DNA of 64,000 nt from Rhopalosiphum padi (lineage: Eukaryota; Arthropoda; Insecta; Hemiptera; Aphididae), in the NCBI RefSeq assembly GCF_020882245.1, contig NC_083599.1, forward strand, positions 4,836,001 through 4,900,000, given 5' to 3'. The notes beneath the pieces were generated by a model. The model did not search any database and was not told the DNA's origin. It worked only from the letters and a program-made list of their open reading frames with translations. Position 1 is the stretch's first letter, and every line of letters begins with the position of its first letter. Shown here piece after piece: positions 14,401-26,900 of the stretch. Position numbers and translations under genes: made by a program.

Positions 14401-17400
14401 TGATTTAATATTTCTAGTTGAAAATCTTCAAAACAAATTTTAAAAAAGACTTAAAAATGTTATCAACGAGTAGTAATTAGAGTTAAAAGATTATTTTTTT
14501 TTCTAAATAGGATGCAAAACCAATGAGTTTGTTAAATTAAAATCATTCTTGCTTATAAAATAAATGGAGAAATAAGAATAAACGTAATCATTAAAGTGAC
14601 TTACACTTACGTTCACTAAAACTATTCTGCTTATAACGGTCACGTTTTAATTAAAATATTCGTACAGATATACTTAAATTACTTTTGTTGTACATTTTCA
14701 GAAATAAAATTTACTCAACAAAAATTAGTAATAACATGTACGTTATAGTATGTAGGTACATAATGAATATTAATAAGTGCGCTAATAACAAAAATTAATA
14801 AAAACAAATCAATTCGACAAAATATGTACTTACAATAAATAAATTAAAATAATATATTATACAACAAAATTGAAAATAAGAAAATATTATTTTTAATTCT
14901 GAGCAGAATCTGAATGATATTTTTTGTGTTTATATTCAAGATCCTTTGTATGATAGAAAAAAATTACTTTTATCTACAACTTCGAGGTTCGTTTATGATA
15001 TAAATTAGATTTAGTTAGTATTTTGATGAGGCTGGGAAGTGGGAGGTCTTAATATAACCCGTAGAAATATATTCTTAATAAGTTGTTTCATAATCGCTTG
15101 TGAATTTGTTCTAATTCAAAAGCTAATAACTATTTACTTGAAATTATCAACAAATATTGAAATTCTTTTCTAAATTCGTCTTGATCCAAATTAATTTTCC
15201 ATTTTTTAAGAAAATGTATTATGGAAATAAATATGTTACTTTAGAAATCCTAGATAAATATACATTTTTTGAATAAACAAATTATCATTAACCCTTTCCA
15301 TGGACAGTTTCATTTTATAGTCAATTATATTTATATCTAATATCTTTATATTAGCCCTTACACGACTAGACTAAGTAGACAAATAGTGGGCCTGTATTCT
15401 TCTCGTAAAACAATTTAACAACAATTAATTACCTACTGTAAACCGAGAATATTTATACAACATGTATAGTTTTTGACAAAAATAATTTTATTATTTTGTT
15501 GTAATTTAAAATTAAAATCCGAAAAATACTTAAGATGATTACCAAATATATATAAAAAAAATAATAATATAATATAAAATTTTCTAGACACATAAAATTT
15601 TTGATTACTTTCTATTTTTATCAATTTATTAAGGTACACATGCAGTTTTATAATAATTACTAAAAATACAAAAGGGCCTTTTTATAGATATTTTCAAATA
15701 GACATCTTTGACAAGTTCAAATTTCAACGACTTTGGTTATTTAAAAAAAATAATTATTTTCCTGACAATTCAAGTTATTCCTTATATTAACAACATTAAC
15801 TACTTTTTGCCATTTTGTTTATCAATATTATTTTCATTATAGGTACATAAAAATGTTCAAAGTATTAACATTTATTTCAATTTTATTTCTATTACCACTA
15901 ACCTATTTACACCATGTTATGATATTATGTTGGTATTTACTTTTAAGTTAATAATATCAATATACTAAAAAAATTATATGTCATTATTAGCTGACACACC
16001 ATCTCCGCTAGGAATCGTTTTTCGTTTTTCATATGGAATGATTTATGTTTGAATTCAAATGAAGATACAATAAAGCTTGTATGAAGGAGATCCTAATAAA
16101 ACAGATTTAAGACATATATTAAATATAAAAGATCTAAATACTCAAATTTGTTTGTTTGGTAAATAAAATAATCATATGCATTACGATAGACTTTTTCAGT
16201 ACTTACCTAACTATTAAATATAAAATAAACTATATGATTTTGGGATCAATTGTTTTGCATTTTCCTTTAAAGATTCTACCGATATATCCTGGTTTGATAA
16301 AGATATATAGATTCTTCATTATCGTGTTTATATTATTTACATATTTACATAAATAAACTACACTGATTATTGATTGATTAGTAGAGACCAACCATGAGTT
16401 TTAGATATTGCATTAAAATTTTAATGATTTTTTAAAAATTCATCATAATAATTGATTTATAATATAAGTTCATTAATACATTATATTAGTAAATATTACC
16501 TATATATTAATATTATATATACAATTGAGTAAAAAAGCCTTAATAATTGTGTAATGCTGCAATTTAAATAAGAAATCCCCAAACATTTTATACATATTAT
16601 AATTATGTATAATAAATAATCTAAAATTGTCTAGTCCTTATTTCCTTAATGCATATCTCCTAGCATTAAAAATGCATCATTAGGAAAATTGTGAAGCAAA
16701 TAGGGAGAATAAATTAAATTCGACGATTCTGTTTAAATAATTGTATAAACTAAATTCAAGTGTAACACAAACAATTTTTATCTGCTAAATAAATTTGCTG
16801 CATTTTGATTATTTAAACAAGAAATATTGTTAAAACTTAATAAAAGACGTGAGCTAATTGTTGTAAATAAATTTCTAAAATCATCGTGAAAAGAATTTTA
16901 GTATGACTTAAATAACTATTATAAGTTATAAAATTGTTTTGATAGTTGTTTGTATCGAACACGACACATGGGAAAACTACGATAGTCAGCAAGACTAAAA
17001 GTTGTCTTATACTTTAAATGTACTCCATTTTTCTCAAAAGTAAGATTTACTTAGTTCAGTAGTAAACCATTTAAAACAAAAAGGACAACACGAGAAAAAA
17101 ACTATTGTATAGTACTGCAAAGTCCATTGTAAAAGTGTTTATAGTAAAGTTGACACTCAAAGAAGAAAAACTAACTTATCAGCTAAATTAATTTAGGAAG
17201 TAAAATGCTTTTGTATAATTTGCATTAAAAAATATAAGTAGTGCCGGATCTGGTAAGTAGAGAGAAAGAACACACTTTAATATAAAGTGATATACATCAA
17301 TTGGAACAGCTATGTCTAAGGAAGCGGAAACTGTCAAATCATTATTACTACTACTAAATATTATTAAAATTAAGTATAAAATAGAATTAAGCATTTTTGA

Positions 17401-17779
17401 AATAGAAGAATATTGACATTTTAAATAGTTTTATTTTATCAACAAGTATGTACATGTAAATGAATGGAATATGACAAAAAATATTTAAAATTCTCTGATG
17501 AAAACTTTACCGTTACGTTCAAAGATTATTTACAAAACGCTAAATCTATTCTATTTGAATTATATTAAATCAAGTCGAAATTGTTAATTATTTCAATACG
17601 TGCCAATTTGAGCATCAACTAATGCACAAATATAATAATTTAAAACGTATATGCTATGGGAATATATTATGTTGATCCCCATTCATGCACGTCATATTAT
17701 ATTAGTTTTTAAAGTCTCAAAAACTTCAAAAAATATCAGCGAGATTTATGTGGACTAAACATTTAATGAAACTTAATAC
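5421..17779. other. AT-rich gene desert
   Basis: About 12 kb of AT-rich DNA without supported coding sequence. A small less AT-rich patch at 9184-9375 stands out and is open in several frames, but matches nothing I know. TA runs occur near 7075-7096. It may be intergenic or the inside of a very long intron. Confidence 0.55.
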
Positions 17780-19450
17780 GACTGCGGTACACGGTGTATT
17801 AATCTTGTTATCCTAACACACGTGTCCGATCGGGATGACCATAGCTAACGTCGTCCGAAGTGATTTCGCACTTTGAATTCGTGGGCCATTCGTCGGCACC
17901 TGTATAAAAAAAAAAAAAAAAAAAAAAGGTAAGCGTACCTATTCCTCCGTCAATCAGCACATAATATACACTATTTATACACGCGAGTATTATTCACACG
18001 TTGTACGTCTAAAACCGTCTGACCTTACACACCCGTCGCCGTGTACACTACCTACAACTACACACACCTATAATACTACACACCATATACGGTTCGCGTA
18101 CACTCGGTCGGCTGCGAAGAGGCGCGCAGTAGACGCGTAGAAATGTGCATAGTTGCAAAAAACAAGACGAGGCGTCGTCTATTTTACTTTTTTTTCTCTC
18201 GACGAATCGACTTACAAAGCACCACATTACATTCATATTGTGTTCGCTCACTCTTTGTTCGCGCGTCCGTATATACACACACACACACACACACACACCA
18301 CCGAGTTCGCATTTGTTACACGTTCCGACCCCCTTTCCATAATATAGTGATGTGTATATATATATATGTATATATATATACTCGACGACCCCGTGCCGGT
18401 CATGAAGCCTATGTGCGTGCGTGTTGTGTGTGTGTGTGGGTTTGCTTGGATAGGCGATGGCAGGTTAAGGGTGGCGGGGAGCTGATTTATCGCAAAAAGT
18501 CGGGCGGTAATATTTCTTGATTATCGTGGGCCCATATTTTCCCGCCACCGCCGCGCCGCCACCGACGCCGATGCGTATCAGTTTGTCCACGTTTTCGCAC
18601 TTTATTTTCCCGTAGACGCGCACTCCGCGCCGCTCCACACGCGCGCGCGATCGGCGCTCTTCTCTCGTCCGTCCTATACCACCGCCCCGCGCGTCTCGCT
18701 TATACCGCACACTACCGTCCCCACGGGTCTCCGGCGTCGGTGCTTACATTATTAATAGCTACAAAGAGCGATCCAACCCAAACGCATTATTATTTTAATC
18801 CCTAATTTTTAAAAACCGCCCGCAACAACCATACGCGAACCGGTGCGAGAGGCGTTCGGTCCCTTGAATTTATCATCGCCCGATGAGTAGGACGTTCGGC
18901 GTGCGCGCACGTATCTGCAGAGCTCGTGACGGAGCCCCGACGGCGACCACGACACGAGTCTGCCGCCGCCGCCGCGCGCATGAATATTAAAGACGCATTC
19001 CGACCAAAGTCATACGTGGACGGATCTCCGTCATAGCCACGCGGGCATAACTCACTATCGGGATTAACTCGGGGAACGCGATGCCATGAACATTTATTAT
19101 TTACGACTCTATCGGCGTCCCGACGTCTAGTCCGACGTGTAGTACCTACACACACACACACATGGTACCTACATTGAAACATTCGAATTTAACGCAATAC
19201 CGGAAACTTTTATGTAGGTGCACCCGATGTTGTATAGGTGTACCTTGACGCGGACGTGAACTCATTCATCGCGAAACTTTGTAAATAAAAAATCCACGTC
19301 AATCAAATTATTATTTTTACTCTCCGGTAAATTGATTAAAAAAAAAAAAAAAACTAAAAAGCACTCCGATCCTTTTGACGTCGTCCTTTCTCCCCCTTCG
19401 GTTATATTATACATGTGTTATGAACGCACGCACAATAGAATTATTTTAAT
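17780..19450. promoter_or_regulatory. CpG-rich island 2 with simple repeats
   Basis: A 1.7-kb GC/CpG-rich island with an A run (17906-17927) followed by a donor-like GGTAAGCG, an AC run (18275-18298), TA runs (18356-18381) and CCGCCGCCGCC segments. Open frames up to 126 codons occur on both strands but show no recognised domain. The likeliest role is a promoter or 5' UTR of a gene whose coding exons lie elsewhere. Confidence 0.4.
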
Positions 19451-21129
19451 AATAATAATTGCATTTTATAAAGAGACTGTTAATACGAAATTAATCTTAT
19501 AAACCACTTTACTCTGGAGTTTATGACGAATCATATAGCCAATACGTATTATCAAAGAGAAAGAAATAATTGCATTATATAAATTATTTTCTTTTAGTTA
19601 AAACTCAAACGGGTCTAAATCTATTTATTGCAAAATATTATATATTTTAATTTACTAAAATCAAATTTCCATCTGTTAAAACGACCGTTTTCTATGTAGG
19701 AGTAAATAAAATATATAGATACAAAAACTCAAAAGATTACAGAAACTTAAAAGGTTGAGTCTTGTTTGAATTGTAAGATTAATAAGATGTGTTGGCTTAT
19801 AATTTGAAGAAAAAAAAACAGTGTTTATAGTAAAAGTAATTTACATCTTTTATGATTAGTATTATTTTTTTTCTACCGGGAGTATATACATATATATATA
19901 TATACATTTATAAATCAGTTATTTATTTCAAACTATACTGGATCTTATTAATACATATTTACAAGTTGTGTAAGTATACGTTCCATCGTGATTCACGATA
20001 TGATTTAGTTTTTTGTTCCAAGATTATTTCACTATACATTTCTACATATTTTATTATTTAAATATAAATTTTAAATTCATGTTTCGTGTTATATTTTAAT
20101 ATAGCAATACATAAAACTTAGATATGGGATAACCTTTTTATGGTTACTGATGGTTATTATTTTCATATGGACATAACATAATATTATGTAATCTATAACT
20201 GTATATTAAATTATTATATTATTTTACATTAAAAACAGAACATATACAGAGTGGCATAATTTCATTAGAAAAAACTTGGAAAGCAGAAGTCCCTTAATTT
20301 TTCAGTCAGTCCACAAATAGCATAAATTACAAAAGCGCTGATCACCCTAAGCTCTCAAATTGTGTCTATATGAATATTTAAAATATTATCTAAATTGCTA
20401 ATATTGTACGTCGTAATAAATCGTTATTGATTTTAAAATTGAGCAATTTTTTTAAAAACCTAGAACGCCTATAGGTAACATTTATTGGTACTATTGGTAA
20501 AACTCAAAAATTATAATCCACTGTTTATTGGTAAATTGGAGGATATACAAAAACACAAAATATTTATCTACTCCAAAAATATTGTATACTAATCAATTAG
20601 TAATCATATATCATTACTTTTGAATTGGCTCTACATAGTCTTCAATTTGATCAAGCAAAGCTTACCATATATTCACAAGTTCACAACCCGAATAAGCTTA
20701 GATGCAATCAAATAATAGGAATTTAAAAAAAAAACACCAAAATATTACAGAAATACATGCAACGTTGTCGAATTTATTTATTTTTATACTTCGAAATACA
20801 TTTGTATAAGTTTAAAATAATATTTAATAACCAAATACGTACATTTCCATGTATCTCGGTGTGTTGCATAACAATATCAGAATCGTTTCGAGTATAATAT
20901 AATATGTAATATTATACGATAGAACGACTGATAATTAAAGTCAAATAGGTAAGTGTTAAATTAATAATTAATAATTCTAATTTTTTTTTTTAATAGTATT
21001 TAAACTACTCTAAACTAAGAATAAAAATCCAATTTGACATTGAACTGCGTATTACTAATTTTATTCTAATATCACAAAATTAAAAAATATGTGTAGATTA
21101 CAATAATTAATAATAACACTCTAAATATT
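19451..21129. other. AT-rich spacer between CpG islands 2 and 3
   Basis: No supported gene. The 69-codon frame at 19852-20061 lies in a TA microsatellite context. The segment at about 20245-20380 has the look of a dispersed repeat fragment, but its ends were not found. Confidence 0.45.
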
Positions 21130-22500
21130 ATTGTATTATTTGAGTATTTCGTAAGACGCGTATATGGCCCGGCCTGATTTCGGAAAGACCGACAAAGAAT
21201 TTTATATGTGAAATGAGAATATTCGTTCTGTGCTCAATCGGGTTGTTTAAAGAAATGGACCGCGCTCAATCGTGCAACGCCAGCAGATATATATATATAT
21301 ATATACGTCGGTGTATTATGACGTGCATTGTGCATTGGCTATATTTTCTAGATAAAAAAAAAAAAGTTCAAAAACGTTGGATTATATAAATCTACTGCCT
21401 GCCACTATATTATATATTATTATTACGATCGCGGAATGATAACCATAACCATAACCGTCGACGAACATATCACTTTATTATGCTGTATATACGAGCGTGG
21501 AAAGGGTGGTAAGCTGCAGCGGCCGCAGCATTATATAATAATAATAATATTAATGCAACACACGTGTATAATGTATATAATTCATAGGTAGTAGGCGCTA
21601 CGCTACTGCGGCGGTGACCGTATACCGTAACAACGGTCCTGCTGCAGGACATTACTCGTTTTCGTATAATATGACGTGTATAATAATATAGATATATATT
21701 TTTAATTAATATAACGACGGTGTGGCGATAATTTATAACATAATATTATTGCCAATGCGCGTGCGTCAGCGCGGTATGGGACCGTCGGACGAAGGGTAAC
21801 GGTCGTGCGCCGACTTCGCGACGTCGTCGGATGTGTAACGTATAGTAAACTGCACTACGCTGTGTAGAGCCGAATCGCGAACCGGGGTGCAGCTGCAACA
21901 GAAGTGCTGCATCAACCCCCCCCCCCCCCGCGCGCGCGCGCGGTCGAAAAACTTTTCGGGGCCACGGTCGTTTTTATTTATTATACTCGTGGGTCTCCTC
22001 CCCGTCCGCGGGGCGATGAGCGACGCCGCCGGGCGGTTTCTCCGTTTTCTATATACTAACGTATATTATTGTTGTATACGTTCGCTGTACACGAACGCGA
22101 TGACGACGGACGGGAAATAGAAATAATACGCTCGACTGCCGCCACCGCCGCGGTCGTCCGGGAGCGGCGAATTTTCCGGTAGTTTTCGTTCGTCTCGAGA
22201 CTCCCCGCGCGCTGCTGCACCGCCGCGAAACGATAATATTATTATCTGCCTCCGTTCTCTTCTTCTCCCGCGAAACGACCGACAGACGCACGCGGTTTTC
22301 GTCTGCGCTGCAGCCGCCGCCGCCGCCGCCGCCGATATTATTCGCTTTCAGCATGACGTTGTTTTCCGCCACACCGCGCGGTCGTGATACGGGAAATTCG
22401 GAACCCGCGCGTGATTGATACAGCTGCTGCACTAGGCAGACATCTGACCAAGGTCATACGGCGTGTTTATATACGACTGCGGTCGGTGATTCTTTGAGAC
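21130..22500. promoter_or_regulatory. CpG-rich island 3 with simple repeats
   Basis: A third GC/CpG-rich island, containing a TA run (21288-21305), a 14-base C run leading into a CG run (21916-21942) and a GCC/CCG triplet run (about 22314-22334). The frames at 21887-22120 (+) and 22049-22432 (-) overlap in opposite directions and cannot both be genes; neither is recognised. It ends just before the nested transposon complex. Confidence 0.4.
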
Positions 22501-22620
22501 ACATATTAACTAGAGAGACGTAGCCTGCAGGATTTTCTTATGTAGGAGGGGGGGGGCTAAATACTTTTGACTTGAGGTATTGAAATTCAAAAACAACAAC
22601 AAAACAAAACTACTGATAAT

Positions 22621-23121
22621 CAGGACTCGGGACTTACAATAAGCGCTTAAAAACATCATTAAAAGCACTCAAATAAGCATTTAAAAAACTTAAATTTGAA
22701 CAAAAATATTTAATCAAAAAGAAAAATTTTATTTTTACATAATAAAGTAGATATTAGACATAATTTGTAACTGTGCTAAAAATAATATAATTAAGGATTA
22801 CAAATAATATTTGAACAAAATGATTAGGAAAAGTTTCTAACTAAAATTCAAAAAAAATATTCAAATCTTTATATTATAAAATTCAAACTTCACTTTTGAG
22901 ACATTTTGCCTTCTTGTTTATAGATTTTCCGAGAGATTTTCTGATAAAAATTATAAAAAGTAGAAAAACTGGTCAAAAAATAAAAATAATCAGAAAAACT
23001 GGAAAAAAATCGTTGAAAAAAGCAATAAAAAAGCACTTTCAAAATTCATAATTGAACGTGTTATAACATGACATGCACTTCCATAGCACTAGTCAATCCA
23101 TAAAAATAAGCAAATGCCCTG
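22621..23121. mobile_element. hAT-like MITE, repeat family copy A
   Basis: A 501-bp copy of the element at 53244-53756. It starts CAGGACTCGGGACTTACAAT and ends AAATGCCCTG; flanks CTGATAAT (22613-22620) and CTGATAAC (23122-23129) match at seven of eight positions. It lacks a few bases near the right tip relative to copy B. It lies inside a larger nested complex. Confidence 0.85.
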
Positions 23122-23157
23122 CTGATAACATATTAACGTTTTAACGTATTGGATATA

Positions 23158-23828
23158 CATAAACTGCACCCAGATAACCTTTTTTTTTTTTTTGTAAACT
23201 GCATCCGACATTTTATCTATGTTAAAAAGGTATAATGTAAACTGTACCCGACAACTTGAAGTTCAGTATTCACCTGAAGTATAAGCTCAAGTATTAACAG
23301 AACCAACTTTAACTACTAATGCAAGTCTTTTCATTCTTACTTTAATTCTAGATTTTATACAACTCATCCAAATATTTTCATGTTCACAGAAAAGTTAAAA
23401 GTAATTCAAATAAAAACATATATCAAACTAAATAGTATAAATGAACCCTTTAAATACCAAAAATTAAAATTCCAAAACAAAAAAAAACGCGAAAAGTTAC
23501 AAAATTGAATTAATAAATATAATAATAGTCAAGCTCTAATTTATGAATATGCATCAACAATATGCTATTATTTGTAATATTTGTAATTATTTTACTTTTT
23601 ATAATTATACATTTTTTTTATTTCTTAATTTTAATTTTAATTATACATATTATATGGCTGTAACGAATTAAGCATACATTAAAGATAATTTTGCAAAAAT
23701 ATAACTTTTGATTTTTAAAATTTTACCCCGGTGCAGTTTATATGTCACTTTTTTACACTTGATGAACATTCGAGCGCAGTTTACATGAGTAATTTTGTGT
23801 TTACCTGTATTTTGGCCGCAGTTTACAA
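23158..23828. mobile_element. Putative DNA transposon defined by inverted sets of TAAACTGCRCC motifs
   Basis: Three direct copies of a TAAACTGCACCC-like motif lie at the left (23159-23171, 23193-23207, 23236-23252). Three inverted copies (GGTGCAGTTTA, GCGCAGTTTACA, GCCGCAGTTTACA) lie at the right (23726-23742, 23772-23786, 23814-23828), with about 470 bases of AT-rich DNA between. Such symmetric subterminal repeats are typical of transposase-binding ends. Exact ends and target duplication were not found, and the superfamily is unknown. Confidence 0.5.
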
Positions 23829-23972
23829 TCGCCGAACGTATTTACTATTTTAAATAACTAAAATTTGTAAGACAATTTCCATATTTAAATTTAAATATTT
23901 CAAAGAATATAAAAAATACAACCAACGGGGAGGCTATAGCCCCTTTAGCCCCCCCCCTTGGCTACGCCACTG

Positions 23973-26900
23973 CACATCTACATAAATTCGTACGTCATAA
24001 TATGATATACGCGTTTCAAATTTGGTGCCATAGTAATACGATATATAAGTATTATAATTACCTACATGATGTGTGGTTATTGTTGTTTCGATTAAATCGC
24101 GGATGATGACATTTTCGTATTTAGTTTTAAGTAATAATCGACGACGCTAATCGGCTTTGCACAATATTATAGTCTACGAGTTAAACTCAACGAGGAGATG
24201 AAAAGTTATGTTTTTATATTTTACTACCATTGATAATTCGTAAATAAATTATCAAACACATGATCCGTTAACCGTTTTACAAGATAAATGTATGTAAGAA
24301 TAAAACATACCAACTAAAGTATGCAAATTTATATACGAATTAAGATGAGTGTATGCAAAAAAGTCATAAAAAATGTACAATTTTTCAAACATTCGAATTA
24401 CTTTTATGACTGACGACTCGTGTTACAAAAGTTTATGGTGAACATACATGATTAATATATACATTTATTATACATGTATGTGTGCGTAGTTATATAGGTG
24501 TAAATTTACCGTCGTAACTATTATACTGAACCGGAGTGTAAAATTTCCAACGCAGTCTTAGTGCAGTTTATTGGCTACTGAGAAAATATGCTTTGGTACT
24601 ATCCGACACCTTTTGATTTATACACATGCATGTTGGTATCATATTTGTGATATACTTTGAAGAGTACTAAGCAGCTTCTCTTTAATTCCATCAGTGAATC
24701 TACTTGTGGTGTTAGGTTTACGAATGCACTTCGTACTTATATACGATAGTCAAGAGGCTTCCGCCAGCAAAAAATACCACACGCCTATTATAATAAAGAA
24801 CTCGACGTAAATGTGAGATAACGTATTATTTTACACCCGAATAAAGAAACTATAACAGACAAGCGCATTAAAAATGAAAACAAAATAAAATATATAATAT
24901 ACAAACTCCATTTCATTCGCTTTAGATATAAAACAAAATATTATATTATACGTACACTATACTATTATCGCTGTTCATTCAAAATTAAATACAACTCTTG
25001 TTATAAATATTATGTTTTTCACAGTATTTATTTAATACCCCAATATTGGCTAATGAATGGATGTGGTATTTATTTATATTCATGATGAACATTTTAAGTT
25101 AAATTAAATAGAAAATTGAGAATAAACAAAAAAAATATGTTCAGCGAAATTGCGTAATAAGAAGTTAATAATTCAAATTAAGTAATATTTGTTTTGAATT
25201 CAAAATATATGCATATTTTTTTAAGAACAACAAATTAAGGTTATTTTGCAACATTGTGTATTCTTAGTATCCACTAATCATTCAGTTGTCCGATTTTATC
25301 CATTCATGTGGCAAAATTGTGCAAATATTTCATTTAAAAACAACAAAAAAAAGGACTAATTGGGGACTAAGAACAAAATGTATTTATTAACTACCTACGC
25401 CTTTGTTTGAACTTATGAACTTTTCTATACCTAACCCACATAGTTTTTATTTTATAAACATGAACGATAAGATAAATGAGGATAGTAATAAAAAAATCAA
25501 TAAATACGAATTAAAATAAAAAGTCATTATAAAAATATGTGATTTTACTTAAATGCATTATTTATACTAAAAACTAAACTTAAATAACACTTCATGTTAG
25601 GTTATGCAAGGTAAGATTAAATTGGCAAATAATCAACAAAAAATATCTAAATGTTTTTAAAATGTCATTGTTTATGAATATTACTGTATTATCATAAAAT
25701 ATATACAACTATACATGTTTTAAGATCCACAAAAACAATTTTTGAATTACAAGAAAATAACAAAATATCGAATTTTATATGTCTATAAATAAATTGTATT
25801 TATATATTTTTTAGATTTAAAGGTTTCAGTGTGAACAATTTATTAGAAACCTTGTATAAAATCTCCAATCATTATAGCTATAAAAGTTGAATATTTTATA
25901 TATTTTTTACTACAAAATATTTTGCAAAGTTTCATGATTTTGTCGATTTTTGTAAAAATTTTAATTTCAAAAATGTATAAAAAAAAAATCTGCACATTTG
26001 TTTTTCACAGTTTTAAACAACTTAAATAATAACGTATAAAGAACTTTGTATTAAGTTATTAAGATTTCCGACTAAGTAAAGAATTTTTTATCGATATTTA
26101 TGGTTAATAATCTAAAATTTAAAATGTCTATAATTAGCTCAAAAATAGTCGAAATATTTTGAAAATTATACAATATATAGAAAACTATAATAATATATTA
26201 TATTGAACGGACATATAATATGTGTTAATATTTTATTACAGGCTTTATGTTTCTAAAATACAAATATATAAAACTTACCAGTTTGGGTTATACTGTGCTC
26301 TGACTAGGTTCACATTGACGTTATTCGAAAATCATTTACTAGTTTTCATTCCCCCCAAGACATTTGATTGTTAAACGAAAAAGAAAATTGAGTTCACCAA
26401 GATAACTTTTAAGATATTTTAAACTTTGAGTTGATAAACTTTTGATAACGATTTTTGATATTTGAGGAGTTTTTATTTTCGATTAACTCATGTCAAACTG
26501 ATAAATGAAAAGCAAATTACTCTCAAAACAAAAATGTAGGATTTGAGTTCACTTCACTAAAATTCAAATCCGTCCCATTGCGATAAAGGGCTTAATGGGG
26601 TGAGTAAATGAAAATAAATCATCTAAAGCTGAATATATTCTTAATTACTAAATTCTTCATTTGTTCAATACTTAAAATGCATGTTTTATGAATGGTCACG
26701 TAAATCCTCCTGGCAATTAAAGCAAAATTACAGTTAGTAGTTATTTACGCTTTCAAGCCTGTCCAATGCTTAAAATATATGTTTCTCCGTTGAAACACAT
26801 TTATTGCACAGAGTATAATAATACATAAAAAATAATTAAAACATTTGTGAAATATACTTTAGATTATTATTACAATTTATCTCATACCATATAAATTTAG

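Larger units (their letters stand above)
22513..23972. mobile_element. Possible outer element hosting two nested insertions
   Basis: The right tip reads ...TTGGCTACGCCACTG, the inverse of CAGTGGCGTAGCC as in the hAT-like elements nearby. On the left, GAGAGACGTAGCC at 22513 and a G-run followed by GCTAAA at 22548-22560 are complementary to TTTAGCCCCCC at 23945-23957. Between them sit copy A and the TAAACTGC element. No clear target duplication was seen, so the outer boundary is tentative. Confidence 0.4.

Noticed and set aside
18802..19182. 126-codon minus-strand frame in CpG island 2
   Set aside because: GC-rich composition lowers stop density; the sequence is low-complexity and matches no family I know.
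22049..22432. 127-codon minus-strand frame opposite a 77-codon plus-strand frame
   Set aside because: Built on GCC and CG runs in CpG island 3; no recognisable domain.
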